A stretch of 64,000 bases of DNA from NCBI GenBank assembly GCA_018654745.1, contig JABILA010000085.1:1-64000 (forward strand), read 5' to 3'. The notes under the pieces are model-generated. The model was given only the letters and a program-made list of their open reading frames with translations, was not told where the DNA came from and made no database searches. Below, in pieces: positions 8,271-17,146 of the stretch (its first letter is position 1; the number at the start of each line of letters is the position of its first letter). The translations under genes were made by a program, and so were the position numbers. Source of the DNA: Alphaproteobacteria bacterium (GTDB taxonomy: Bacteria; Pseudomonadota; Alphaproteobacteria; UBA2966).

Positions 8271-9341
8271 TCACGTCTTTTCGATTAAAATAATGCCCAA
8301 CTTTCCGTTGGTCATGGGAAAGATTACCTGGACCCGCCCACCCTCTCCATTTTCCCGGCCGTTTTCAAGCAACACCATATTGCCACTAATCCCGGCCTTG
8401 AGAGTAATCCGATGCAGTTCCCTGAAATGACCATTTGCAAAGGTTACGATCCGGATGGCCGTGCGGCTTTCATTCGGCACAATCAAATCAACGATACCAT
8501 CACCGTTGACATCAGCTGACGTCGCCAACTGCATGCTGCGCATACCAATACCGTGATTGGAAAAACCGTGCGCCTCATACACTGGCTCCAGTTGATCTTC
8601 AGCAAGGCGAAACAGTTTCAACACGACACCGAGGTGCGGTGTGATAACGGCGGCGATTTCGATCTTGCCGTCGCCGTCAAAGTCTGCCGCTGATATCAGG
8701 TTGAGCCAGCGATAAGCCCGCCCGATGGGTTTGGATTCAGCCCGCGGCGATATCTGGTCATCTACAACTGTGAAAGCCGATATTCTGGCACCACCATCGA
8801 AACCGCTTTTGATGGCAACCAGTTCCTGGCGACCATCTCCGTCAATATCCCAAAACCGTACACGCCGATCTTCAAAGACGAAATCCGCAGGTAGCAGGTA
8901 ATTCAGTTCCTGGCCCGTATCCTTTCGAACCCTGATCCCGGTCGCTTCCAGATCATCCCCAAGCACACCGTGGTCATATCGCTGCGATGGTCCGGTCAAC
9001 CACGCCTGCATCTTGCCATCTGCCGAAATTGTTATCTCTCCGTCTGGTAGACCATCAGCAGGGGGGACCATTTGAACTACACTGTCATGAGAGACAAATT
9101 CCAGGGAACCCACGGGGCCGGTCAGTTTATGGCGCAAACCAGATGCTTGCCGGATCACGAACTGACCGTTTTCAATGTCAATGGCTTCGACATCAGCTGG
9201 CGGCAATATCTGAAAAAACCGGACTTTTGATCCAGCCTGGCTGCTGTGACTTGCAAAAATAACAGCAATCCATATTGCAATTGCGGTCACAAATCGTAAT
9301 TTCCAGTAACAGGTTCTTCGCAGGACGTGGCCAGGGTGCAT
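8271..9341 (-). CDS. Secreted VCBS/FG-GAP repeat protein
   Basis: A 356-residue exported protein of unknown function. Residues about 14-36 form a signal-peptide-like hydrophobic stretch ending in an SQA-G site. Three calcium-binding-type loops of the form D-x-D/N-G-D-G occur (DIDGDGRQEL, DFDGDGKIEI, DVNGDGIVDL), each followed by a strand-rich segment. This is the pattern of FG-GAP/VCBS repeats that build beta-propellers. It is probably periplasmic or surface-exposed. It is upstream of the CHASE kinase on the same strand, 150 bases away, so it could be part of the same sensing unit, but nothing shows this directly. Several in-frame starts exist; the one at 9341 is kept because it leaves a complete signal peptide. 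Confidence 0.7.
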   Translation of the reverse strand: MHPGHVLRRTCYWKLRFVTAIAIWIAVIFASHSSQAGSKVRFFQILPPADVEAIDIENGQFVIRQASGLRHKLTGPVGSLEFVSHDSVVQMVPPADGLPDGEITISADGKMQAWLTGPSQRYDHGVLGDDLEATGIRVRKDTGQELNYLLPADFVFEDRRVRFWDIDGDGRQELVAIKSGFDGGARISAFTVVDDQISPRAESKPIGRAYRWLNLISAADFDGDGKIEIAAVITPHLGVVLKLFRLAEDQLEPVYEAHGFSNHGIGMRSMQLATSADVNGDGIVDLIVPNESRTAIRIVTFANGHFRELHRITLKAGISGNMVLLENGRENGEGGRVQVIFPMTNGKLGIILIEKT

Positions 9342-9471
9342 ATCGATCTCAGGTTTTTATGGGTTGCAATGGATTACTCAGGCGACAGGATACCCTGTGT
9401 AGGACTTTTGTCCCGTGAAAACAGGCATGTACACCTGGAGTTGATGTCAACAAACGGATATCCTGAGGCCC

Positions 9472-10224
9472 ATGAGCAGCATTGATGAGTTGCGCCTTCG
9501 TCTGGAAGACGCCGAACAGAAATTTGGCTTGCAAACGGCAGAAACCAGCCAGTACAGCGTACGTCTGGTGAAAGTTGTCGATGCGATTGTCGACGACCTC
9601 TGGGCGCAGCGGCGTGACAACGAACGCCTGAGCTTCGAGAACGAAGAATTTCGCTCAATGCTGATGACTTTGTTGACCACGATGGAAGGTGGCGACAAGA
9701 AACAGTTGCGCGACCTCATGTCGAATATGGTGGAGCGAATCACCACGCTGATGGCTGCCGGAGCCGGAGCCCCCGCCAGTGCTCCTGTTCTGGAGAAATA
9801 TCCCGAGCCAGAGCAGGAATCAAATCCAGAGCCAGCACCTGAGATCGTCGCGCAAGCACCCGAGGATGTACCGCCCGCGCCGATAGTCGAAGAACCGGCA
9901 CCAGTCCAAGCACCTGATGTTGATCCGTCTGATGTCGATACCATCACGGCAGCCGTAGCAGAACTTGCCAACAATACCGACTCGATCAAACCGGTTCTTG
10001 ATATCGGCCTGGCACCCTCTCCTGAGATCGCGCCGGAGCCTGAACCAGTAAGTGCGCCGGAGCCTGAATCAAACCCGGTACCCGCTGAAATTTCGGCAGT
10101 TGAAAAGAAGCCAAATAGCGGTGAGTTCGCCGATCTCTATGATGTTCTGGACGACATCCGTGAGCTGATCGGTGAGTGGACGGTCGTTGATCATTCGTTA
10201 CCAGACAGCAGCGAACAGGTCTGA
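9472..10224 (+). CDS. Acidic Pro/Glu-rich protein with N-terminal coiled coil, unknown function
   Basis: A 250-residue protein I do not recognise. Residues 1-75 are charged and heptad-like (LRLRLEDAEQKFGL, RRDNERLSFENEEFRSML) and should form a coiled coil. Residues about 98-215 are low-complexity, rich in Pro, Glu, Ala and Val (repeats of APEPEPVSAPEPESNP type), and are probably disordered. The last 35 residues (FADLYDVLDDIRELIGEW) look like an amphipathic helix. No signal peptide or membrane segment is present. Its stop codon overlaps the next start as TGATG, so translation is coupled to the oxidoreductase. The architecture suits a scaffold or polar-localisation protein, but that is a guess. 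Confidence 0.75.
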   Translation: MSSIDELRLRLEDAEQKFGLQTAETSQYSVRLVKVVDAIVDDLWAQRRDNERLSFENEEFRSMLMTLLTTMEGGDKKQLRDLMSNMVERITTLMAAGAGAPASAPVLEKYPEPEQESNPEPAPEIVAQAPEDVPPAPIVEEPAPVQAPDVDPSDVDTITAAVAELANNTDSIKPVLDIGLAPSPEIAPEPEPVSAPEPESNPVPAEISAVEKKPNSGEFADLYDVLDDIRELIGEWTVVDHSLPDSSEQV

Positions 10225-11525
10225 TGTCTTCGGCAGACGTGGTGGTCATTGGCGCCGGTGTGATTGGCTGTTCAATCGCCTTTGAACTTGCAAAGTCCGG
10301 TCTGGCACCTGTTGTCGTCGACAAACTTCCTGCCGCCGGATATGGCTCAACCAGTTCTTCCAGCGCCATCATCCGCAGTTTCTATTCCACCCGGGCCGGA
10401 TCCGCGATGGCCTGGGAATCGACACAAATCTGGAAAAACTGGGCGGATTATACGGAGCACGCAGATGAACGCGGTGCTGCCACTTATCGCCAAACAGGCT
10501 GTCTGCTGATCAATAGCCGCAAAGATGAATTCGTCGAAGTTATCCGCGCCATGATGATCGAAACCGGTATTCCTTTCGAGGACTGGAGCACGGATGTTCT
10601 GGCAGACAAATTGCCGTGGCTCGACCTTCACCTGTACGGGCCACCGCGACTGCTGGAAGACGAAGGCTTTGCCGAACCCGCAGATACCCTGGTGGACGGT
10701 GCGCTGTATTTCCCTGAGGCCGGATATGTCAACGACCCTCAACTGGCTGCACACAATCTGCAATGTGCGGCAGAGATTCATGGTGCCACATTCCGTTTCA
10801 ATGCCGAAGTAAAGGCAATACGCCAACGGAACGGCCGGGTCGATGGTGTTGATCTGGCGGACGGAACGATCATAACTGCGCCGATTGTCGTGAATGTCGG
10901 GGGCCCTCATTCTTCCTACATCAACAAACTGGCGGGCGTAGACAAGGACATGACGGTTCGCCACCGCCCCTTGCGCAAGGAAGTTTGTTATGTGCCGGGA
11001 CCGACAGGCGTTGACCTTGAAGATCAGGGACTGTTTATCGCGGATATGGATGTTGGTGGATATTGCAGGCCTGAGACTGGCAACAGGCTTGTTGTAGGCA
11101 GTACCGAGCCAGCTTGCGACGCTCTTACCTGGGTTGATGACCCGGATGATTATAACACCGGATTCAGTGAACAATGGAATGTTCAGGTCATGCGCATGGC
11201 CATGCGTATTCCGACACTGGGAATTCCGGGTCAGGCGTCCGGCATAGTGGCTTTGTATGATGCCAGTGAAGATTGGGTGCCAATTTATGACCGGTCTGAT
11301 TTGCCCGGCTATTACATGGCGTGTGGGACCAGCGGCAACCAGTTCAAGAATGCACCTGTCGCCGGTGCATTAATGACAGCCCTGATCAAAGCTTGTGAAG
11401 CCGGCCACGACCATGATCGCCAGCCCTTGCAATTTGATCTGGCACATACAGGCCAGTCCCTTGATCTCGGGAATTTCTCCCGTCGCAGATCAATTCACCA
11501 AAGCAGTTTTTCAGTACTGGGTTAA
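10224..11525 (+). CDS. FAD-dependent oxidoreductase, DAO family
   Basis: A 433-residue flavoprotein of the D-amino-acid oxidase/sarcosine oxidase family. The N-terminal Rossmann motif VIGAGVIGCS (8-17) binds the ADP part of FAD, followed by the acidic end of the second strand (VVDK, about 33-36) and a serine-rich TSSSSAIIRSFYS segment that in relatives contacts the flavin. The C-terminal GTSGNQFKNAP region is the usual second flavin-binding stretch of this family. No membrane segment is present. Substrate class (N-methyl amino acid, glycine, or an amine) cannot be determined. It is translationally coupled to the acidic Pro-rich protein upstream and converges on a receiver gene with a 12-base palindrome tgacccgggtca between the two ends (11533-11544). 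Confidence 0.88.
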   Translation: MSSADVVVIGAGVIGCSIAFELAKSGLAPVVVDKLPAAGYGSTSSSSAIIRSFYSTRAGSAMAWESTQIWKNWADYTEHADERGAATYRQTGCLLINSRKDEFVEVIRAMMIETGIPFEDWSTDVLADKLPWLDLHLYGPPRLLEDEGFAEPADTLVDGALYFPEAGYVNDPQLAAHNLQCAAEIHGATFRFNAEVKAIRQRNGRVDGVDLADGTIITAPIVVNVGGPHSSYINKLAGVDKDMTVRHRPLRKEVCYVPGPTGVDLEDQGLFIADMDVGGYCRPETGNRLVVGSTEPACDALTWVDDPDDYNTGFSEQWNVQVMRMAMRIPTLGIPGQASGIVALYDASEDWVPIYDRSDLPGYYMACGTSGNQFKNAPVAGALMTALIKACEAGHDHDRQPLQFDLAHTGQSLDLGNFSRRRSIHQSSFSVLG

Positions 11526-11541
11526 ATCGAGGTGACCCGGG

Positions 11542-11949
11542 TCAGCCAAAGCCAATGGCAGCGGCGATTTCCTTGCGCAGGTCGGGGGCTGAAATAGGTT
11601 TGGTCAGAACCTTGGTAGCGCCTGCCTGTTCGGTGACTTCATGCATGAATTTGTCGCTGTCACCTGTCAGAATCAGGATCGGAATACCGGCCAGTTTCGG
11701 GACTTTGTTGCGACGCACCAGGTTTGAAAATTCCAGTCCGTCGACATTCGCCATATGCAAATCGCAAATAACCAGATCGGGTGGCTGATTGGCTGGATGT
11801 TGCAAATAATCCAGCGCCTGTTGCCCGTCTTCGGCCTCAATAACATTATTGATTTCGACCTGGCTCAGCAGGCTTCGAATGATCATGCGCATGGCGCGTT
11901 GATCATCAACAATCATGATACATAATTCACTTAGCGGATCGTCTGACAT
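11542..11949 (-). CDS. Single-domain response regulator (CheY-like)
   Basis: A 135-residue stand-alone receiver with no output domain. The acidic pocket is Asp15/Asp16 (IMIVDDQ), the phosphoacceptor is Asp63 (VICDLHMAN), the switch Thr is in ILTGDSD and the conserved lysine is in VLTKPIS. I set the start at the ATG of MSDDPLS because GGAGG lies four bases upstream. An upstream in-frame ATG adds seven residues without a ribosome-binding site. It follows the NIPSNAP gene by about 85 bases on the same strand and is the last gene of a run that begins with the hybrid kinase at 16159. It is a candidate acceptor for that kinase's Hpt domain. Confidence 0.92.
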   Translation of the reverse strand: MSDDPLSELCIMIVDDQRAMRMIIRSLLSQVEINNVIEAEDGQQALDYLQHPANQPPDLVICDLHMANVDGLEFSNLVRRNKVPKLAGIPILILTGDSDKFMHEVTEQAGATKVLTKPISAPDLRKEIAAAIGFG

Positions 11950-12036
11950 CAAACCTCCGTTGCGTTCCACCGATAGTACGGTGGGCAGCTTCTACAAAAT
12001 ACCAAAAAGACTTCACGCCATTGTCGATAAAAAATG

Positions 12037-12372
12037 TCAGCTTTCTACTGGTTTCGGCTCGGGCAGAAAATCAACAGAGTTCATCAGCTTGTTTTCCTGA
12101 TTGATCAGGGCACCCAGATTCTTACTCTCAACAGTATAGGCCAACCATTCTTTATCGGCCCAGAGGGCTGCTCGCTTGGCCTCACGGTCACCTGCATTTT
12201 CATAGGCCCAGATGTGCATATACTGGTTCGGATTGCCGGTTTCCGTCGTCATATAGGCCAATGGTGCTCCCAGACAGCGTTTCTGCGGTGGCAAGCCAAG
12301 ACGGGCGTAGAGTTCCATGTGCTGTTTCAGCGTTCCGGGACGGCAAGTATAGGTGCGAACATCCAAAAGCAT
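12037..12372 (-). CDS. NIPSNAP family protein
   Basis: A 111-residue protein of the NIPSNAP family, a ferredoxin-like alpha/beta fold related to stress-responsive barrel proteins. The opening MLLDVRTYTCRPGTL and the later NQYMHIWAYENAGDREAKRAA segment are characteristic. The bacterial members have no agreed biochemical role; many sit beside catabolic enzymes. Here it is flanked on both sides by single-domain response regulators on the same strand, an unusual setting. Length is normal for the family, and there is no signal peptide. AGGACC lies about seven bases before the ATG. Function is not assigned. Confidence 0.87.
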   Translation of the reverse strand: MLLDVRTYTCRPGTLKQHMELYARLGLPPQKRCLGAPLAYMTTETGNPNQYMHIWAYENAGDREAKRAALWADKEWLAYTVESKNLGALINQENKLMNSVDFLPEPKPVES

Positions 12373-12462
12373 ATCAAAGGTCCTTCAATCAGTATTTATT
12401 TGGTTTGATCATAGCCCGGACAGGGCACGAGCGAAAAGGCGTACGCCACAGAATAAGCGGGT

Positions 12463-12897
12463 TTACTTTCGCTTTAGTTTGGCGGGATCGATCATCGGCC
12501 CCATGATGGCGTTGGAAAGCCGTGATTCCAGTGCTTTTTTGGCAACCGGCTTCACCAGATATCCGTTGATCCCTTTTTCAACGACCCCCACGATATGTTC
12601 TTCGTCTGAGTGTCCGGTCAAAATAACGACGGGTATTTTTGACATTTTCTGATCCGGAAGGTTGCGCAGCCTGCCGACAAATTCTGTCCCGTTCATGGTC
12701 GGCATTTCAAGGTCACAAATGATCACATCGATCTGTGATCCCAATGCCTGCACGCTGCCGAGGCCTTGCGCCCCGTTTTCAGCCAAAACCACTTCTCGCA
12801 CGCCAATATCATGCAAAACGCGTCCGACCAGCTTGCGCATAAAATCTTCGTCGTCGATCACGAGCACTTTCAACGACGCCATGTCGATTTTTGCCAT
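12463..12897 (-). CDS. Single-domain response regulator (CheY-like)
   Basis: A 144-residue receiver domain protein. Asp15/Asp16 (VLVIDDED), phosphoacceptor Asp62 (VIICDLEMP), Thr in VILTGHSD and Lys in YLVKPVAKK are all present, so it should be phosphorylatable. A basic C-terminal tail (DPAKLKRK) is the only extension. GAGGGG six bases before the ATG supports the start. It is 61 bases downstream of the hybrid kinase-Hpt gene (16159-12959) and in the same orientation, so it is the most likely terminal acceptor of that phosphorelay. Confidence 0.93.
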   Translation of the reverse strand: MAKIDMASLKVLVIDDEDFMRKLVGRVLHDIGVREVVLAENGAQGLGSVQALGSQIDVIICDLEMPTMNGTEFVGRLRNLPDQKMSKIPVVILTGHSDEEHIVGVVEKGINGYLVKPVAKKALESRLSNAIMGPMIDPAKLKRK

Positions 12898-12958
12898 TCT
12901 GATCCCCTCTCGTCTTTATCGCCTGAAACAATTTGTCTCAGGAATAATTCATCAATCC

Positions 12959-15900
12959 CTATAAGGCCTTAATATAATCAATAACTTCTGCAAGAACAGC
13001 AGGTATTGACGGTGCAAGATCTGCAATGGTGTCTGCATCACCGGATTTGCCCGCAATTTCCAGTTGCTCACAGAGTTCTCCCAGCTGGATTGCACCAACA
13101 GAACGCGAGGAAGATTTCAGTTTGTGAGCGGCTGATCCGACACCTGCCGCATCCCCGGCCTCTACGGCGTCGGTGATTTCCTTCACATTTGCCGTTGCCG
13201 GGTCCACAAAATCACCGAGGATTTCACGAAACGTTTCTTCATCATCGCCAAAAACACTCTTCAGTGCTTGCGGGTCTACTGGTGAGCCGCCGTTGCCATT
13301 GCCCGGCGCTGCCGTCGGAACTGCCGTTACTATTTCGATGTTGTCACCGGGTTCAGCCTCGGCGCTGTCAGAGGCCCCGTTATCCATGGAAGCTTCGTCG
13401 TTTGAACGCCCGTCATCAGAATGCAACACATCCGGCAGCCATTTCGCCAGTGCCCGTCGCAGTTTCAGCATCTCCAACGGTTTCGAGAGATAGTCATCCA
13501 TGCCCGAGGCCAGACAACGATCGGCCTCCCCCTGCAGGGCATTGGCTGTGATGGCAACAATGGGAATACGCTCGCCCGTGGATTGCTCCGCCCCGCGGAT
13601 GGCCTCCGTCATCTCATAACCATCCATGTTTGGCATGTGGCAATCCGTCAATATCAGGCCATAGCGGCCACTGCGCCAGGCTTCAAAACCCAGTTCCCCA
13701 TCATCAACAATCTCGGCCGTATAGCCCAAGAGATTGAGCTGCCGTCTTATCACATCCTGATTGGTGAGGTTATCTTCCGCGATCAGGATCAACTCGCCAT
13801 TGGCTTCGGCGTCTTCAATAGACGGTGCCTTGCGGTTCGTTTCAACCGCATCAACCTTGTGTTCGTTGATATCGGGGCTGGCACGTCCTGCTGCCATGGC
13901 CACGCCCCGGAAAAAAGAGGATCGCATCAGCGGGGCTGCTTCAACGATCACCATATCCGGTGGACGCTGGCCGCGTGTTTCGGTGCGGGTATCATCGAGG
14001 ATGACGTATCTCGGAATGTCACCCTTTGTCACCTTGCGGCATTCATCCAGGACCTGCCAGATTTCAGTTAATTTGTTCGTCAGACAGAAGACAACAACAT
14101 CATGCCCTGCATCTGCTGCCTGCGCCGACTGCAGCGTCGCCGCGACCTGGCTGATATCGGCCAGTACTTCTGGCTCGGCATCGCGTGAGGCCAGATAATG
14201 CGAGACATTGCCTGTGGCAAGCTCACTATCGACGACAACCAGTACCTTGAGACCCTTTAAGTCATCTTCATCTGCTTCCGGTCCTGTTTTGGGCACTTCA
14301 CTGAACGGAATACTGATGGAAAATGTCGATCCTTCGCCCATGACACTTTCAACAAGGATATCACCGCCCATGATGTCCGCCAGATTTTTGCAAATGGAAA
14401 GTCCGAGGCCCGTGCCGCCAAACCTGCGCGTTGTCGATTCTTCCGCCTGGGTAAAAGGCGTGAACAAGCTGGCCCGACTTTCTTCTGTCATGCCAATGCC
14501 AGTGTCCTTGATCACAAATTTAACCCGCGTAGCTTCCGATCCCGTTACGTCGGACGCATAGGCACCGATATAGACTTCACCTGATCGGCCATCACGATTG
14601 TCCGTAAACTTGACGGCATTGCCCATCAGGTTGAACAGGATTTGGCGAAGCCGCACCTGGTCCGCTGTTATCCGGGCCGGAATGTCAGGGTCGACAAAAA
14701 TGCGCAGTCTCAGTTTCTTTTTCTGGATTTCCGGCAGGAGGGTTTCGGCGACACCTTCGACAACATCCCTGATCGATATCGGCAACAGTTCCAGATCAAG
14801 TTTTCCCGCTTCGATTTTTGAGAAATCAAGAATATCGTTGATGATTTGCAGCAGGGAAAATGCCGAGGAACGGATGGTGCCCAGCATCTTGCGTTGCTCG
14901 GCTGCCAGCTTGTCCTGCCAGAGCAAATCGATCATGCCGATGACACCGTTCATGGGTGTGCGGATTTCGTGGCTCATCGCCGCCAGGAAAGACGACTTGG
15001 CCCGCGTTGCAGATTCTGCGGCATCCCTGGCCAGAACCAGTTCGGCTTCACCTTTTTTGCGCTCGGTAATGTCAGAAATGACAATTACAACGCCGCCGCC
15101 GTCTACACCGGACTGGCGTCCCTCAAGCCAACGACCGTCAAGCGTTTCAATGTCGAAGACCTGCTCGTCCCGTTCTCGCAGAACTGCTATGCGCTGCTCG
15201 ACAAGTTCCTCAATATCACCTTCGCCATATCGCCCGTCCACGGCAAGAAAACGCATTGTTTCCTGCACCGGCATGCCAATTTCCGGCATACCGTCCGGCA
15301 GGCCATACATTTCAATATAGCGCCGGTTAAACATGATGAATTTGTAGTCACCATCCAGTGCGAAGATGGCCTCGTGCATATTATCGAGTGCGAATTGCAA
15401 TTGCGTGGAGGCAGCCGTTGCTTCTTTGGTACGGTCCTCAATCAATTGTTCCAGCTGATCCTGATATTTTTTCAGCTCGTTTTCAGCGTCTGCCCTGCGT
15501 TGTTGCATACGGTTAAAGTTTTGTACCAAAGAGCCAAGCTCATCCGTGCTGGACCACTCCACCTGGGTATAGACTTTTTCCGCGTCAACACGGTCAATTG
15601 CATCGCGCAAACGATCCAGTGGCTTTCCAATTACATTTCGGGTCGCAACAAATGTCACAATCGTCAGAGCACCCGACATGACCAGCAGAATCAGAAAGTC
15701 CAGCAATACCCGGTTGCTGATTTCAGTCCAGATATTGCCGCTGTTGCCGGTAAGCACCAATTCGCCGACAGTCTCTGACTTTGCGCCAACGGTTCTGCTG
15801 ACAGCACCACGTTGACGCAAATCTTCTGCCTCCGGGACAGCCTTGTAATCGCCCTTGGACGCCATCAGATCTCCACCGGAATCATAAACAGCAATGCTGC

Positions 15901-16159
15901 TGATAAACGGCAGGTTGCTGATATCATCGACCAGGGCGGAAATCTGTTCGTCGTTGTATTCCCAGATGGCGCGGGAGAATGCAGCTTCCTGCACGCTTAA
16001 CTGGTTGGTGATTTCATCAACCAGAGCTTCGCGCTCGGCGACGTAATAGCGGAATTCAAGGGCGGCAAACAGCACCAACAAGGCAAGCGACACCATCGGC
16101 AACAGCAACCGCAACAGCCTGACACTGATTGTCCTGGAAAAAGGGATCGATTCCGCCAT
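12959..16159 (-). CDS. Hybrid histidine kinase with HAMP, PAS, pseudo-receiver, receiver and Hpt domains
   Basis: A 1066-residue multi-step phosphorelay kinase. I use the ATG at 16159, with AAAGG six bases upstream, rather than the TTG one codon before it. Numbers here count from the TTG, so subtract one for the protein as called. Membrane helices at about 14-38 and 152-174 enclose a small periplasmic sensor. HAMP (about 175-225), a coiled coil, a PAS domain (250-370), then the dimerisation domain with His398 in SHEIRTPMN and the ATPase domain (DTGIGM, GGTGLGLSI) follow. The first receiver-like domain (about 636-760) lacks a phosphoacceptor aspartate and conserved lysine. The second is intact (Asp840 in LTDCHMPN, Lys894). 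After a disordered linker comes an Hpt domain with His1013 in AAHKLKSSS. Response-regulator genes follow downstream. Confidence 0.93.
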   Translation of the reverse strand: MAESIPFSRTISVRLLRLLLPMVSLALLVLFAALEFRYYVAEREALVDEITNQLSVQEAAFSRAIWEYNDEQISALVDDISNLPFISSIAVYDSGGDLMASKGDYKAVPEAEDLRQRGAVSRTVGAKSETVGELVLTGNSGNIWTEISNRVLLDFLILLVMSGALTIVTFVATRNVIGKPLDRLRDAIDRVDAEKVYTQVEWSSTDELGSLVQNFNRMQQRRADAENELKKYQDQLEQLIEDRTKEATAASTQLQFALDNMHEAIFALDGDYKFIMFNRRYIEMYGLPDGMPEIGMPVQETMRFLAVDGRYGEGDIEELVEQRIAVLRERDEQVFDIETLDGRWLEGRQSGVDGGGVVIVISDITERKKGEAELVLARDAAESATRAKSSFLAAMSHEIRTPMNGVIGMIDLLWQDKLAAEQRKMLGTIRSSAFSLLQIINDILDFSKIEAGKLDLELLPISIRDVVEGVAETLLPEIQKKKLRLRIFVDPDIPARITADQVRLRQILFNLMGNAVKFTDNRDGRSGEVYIGAYASDVTGSEATRVKFVIKDTGIGMTEESRASLFTPFTQAEESTTRRFGGTGLGLSICKNLADIMGGDILVESVMGEGSTFSISIPFSEVPKTGPEADEDDLKGLKVLVVVDSELATGNVSHYLASRDAEPEVLADISQVAATLQSAQAADAGHDVVVFCLTNKLTEIWQVLDECRKVTKGDIPRYVILDDTRTETRGQRPPDMVIVEAAPLMRSSFFRGVAMAAGRASPDINEHKVDAVETNRKAPSIEDAEANGELILIAEDNLTNQDVIRRQLNLLGYTAEIVDDGELGFEAWRSGRYGLILTDCHMPNMDGYEMTEAIRGAEQSTGERIPIVAITANALQGEADRCLASGMDDYLSKPLEMLKLRRALAKWLPDVLHSDDGRSNDEASMDNGASDSAEAEPGDNIEIVTAVPTAAPGNGNGGSPVDPQALKSVFGDDEETFREILGDFVDPATANVKEITDAVEAGDAAGVGSAAHKLKSSSRSVGAIQLGELCEQLEIAGKSGDADTIADLAPSIPAVLAEVIDYIKAL

Positions 16160-16374
16160 CAATTGCCTTTGATAAGATTGCCCCCGGAACCCCGGTCTGT
16201 TTTTGTTTATCTCTGTTTTTGAATACTATTGCGCCACACTACCAATACCTATGCCGCAACTAAAATAGCCCGGAATTCAACAGGAACAAGGAACGTGGCA
16301 AAAACATATTTTACATTTTCGAAGACAGCGCTATTTATAGCTTGTAACGGGATAATTGCGAACAGGAAGAAGAC

Positions 16375-17142
16375 ATGTCTGTGAACTCTACAATCATACG
16401 AATTGTTGCACTTTCAGGAATATTGCTTTCGTCGACACTGGCAGCGGCAGAACCATTGAAAATGGCCTACAATTCCGATTGGCCACCCTTTTCGTCCGGT
16501 GCCGGTGACGCGGTTGGCGGCATATTGCCCGGTTTACTTGATCATCTGGTGACCAAACGCCTGGGGCTGGCGACGGTTCACAGCGGATATCCCTGGAAAC
16601 GGGTACAGCAGAATGTAAAAACCGGCAGACAGGACGCCTTGATAACGGTGCCGACGGAGTCACGCCTGAAATGGTCGCAATCGTCGAAATCTGTCGTTTA
16701 TGAAGTTGAAATGCGGGCCGTGGTCAAGCGTGGCAGCAAGGCAGACAAAATATTGATGACGAACCCGGAAGCCGCACGTCTCGGTGATTTCCGGGTTTGC
16801 GATATTCTCGGCAACGGCTGGGGATCACGCTTCATGAAGACCAACAATATTTCTTATGAAACGGCATCCAATGTCTCGCGCTGTCTTGAAATGATTTCCA
16901 AAGGACGGATGGATGTAACCATCCAATCCGTTGCGGTTGCGGGTCAAAAGATTCGGGAATCCAGTCTCGGTGATGACCTGCGTGTCCTGCCCAATACCTA
17001 TGGGTCCATGGCCTTTACCTTGCTGGTGTCAAAAAAGATGCCGGGAGCGGATGATTTCCTGAAGAAATTTGATGATTTGGTTGTCGAGATGAAAGACGAC
17101 GGCAGCCTGGCAATATTAATCGAGAAATTGCGGAGCAATTAA
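16375..17142 (+). CDS. Periplasmic substrate-binding protein, family 3
   Basis: A 255-residue exported protein with a signal peptide (about 1-24, ending in LAAA-EP). The mature part has the two-lobed periplasmic binding protein fold of family 3: the opening MAYNSDWPPFS strand, the GILPGLLDHL helix, a TGRQDALITV segment and a C-terminal DDGSLAILIEKL. Family members deliver amino acids to ABC transporters or act as ligand-sensing partners. No transporter genes are adjacent. It is divergent from the hybrid kinase gene with 215 bases between their starts, so it may present a ligand to that kinase instead. GGAAGAAGAC precedes the ATG. Substrate unknown. Confidence 0.85.
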   Translation: MSVNSTIIRIVALSGILLSSTLAAAEPLKMAYNSDWPPFSSGAGDAVGGILPGLLDHLVTKRLGLATVHSGYPWKRVQQNVKTGRQDALITVPTESRLKWSQSSKSVVYEVEMRAVVKRGSKADKILMTNPEAARLGDFRVCDILGNGWGSRFMKTNNISYETASNVSRCLEMISKGRMDVTIQSVAVAGQKIRESSLGDDLRVLPNTYGSMAFTLLVSKKMPGADDFLKKFDDLVVEMKDDGSLAILIEKLRSN

Positions 17143-17146
17143 CGCC

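Noticed and set aside
13421-15778. Long plus-strand open frames across the hybrid kinase gene
   Set aside because: They are antisense to a protein with clear domain order, have no starts with ribosome-binding sites and no recognisable folds; shadows of codon bias.
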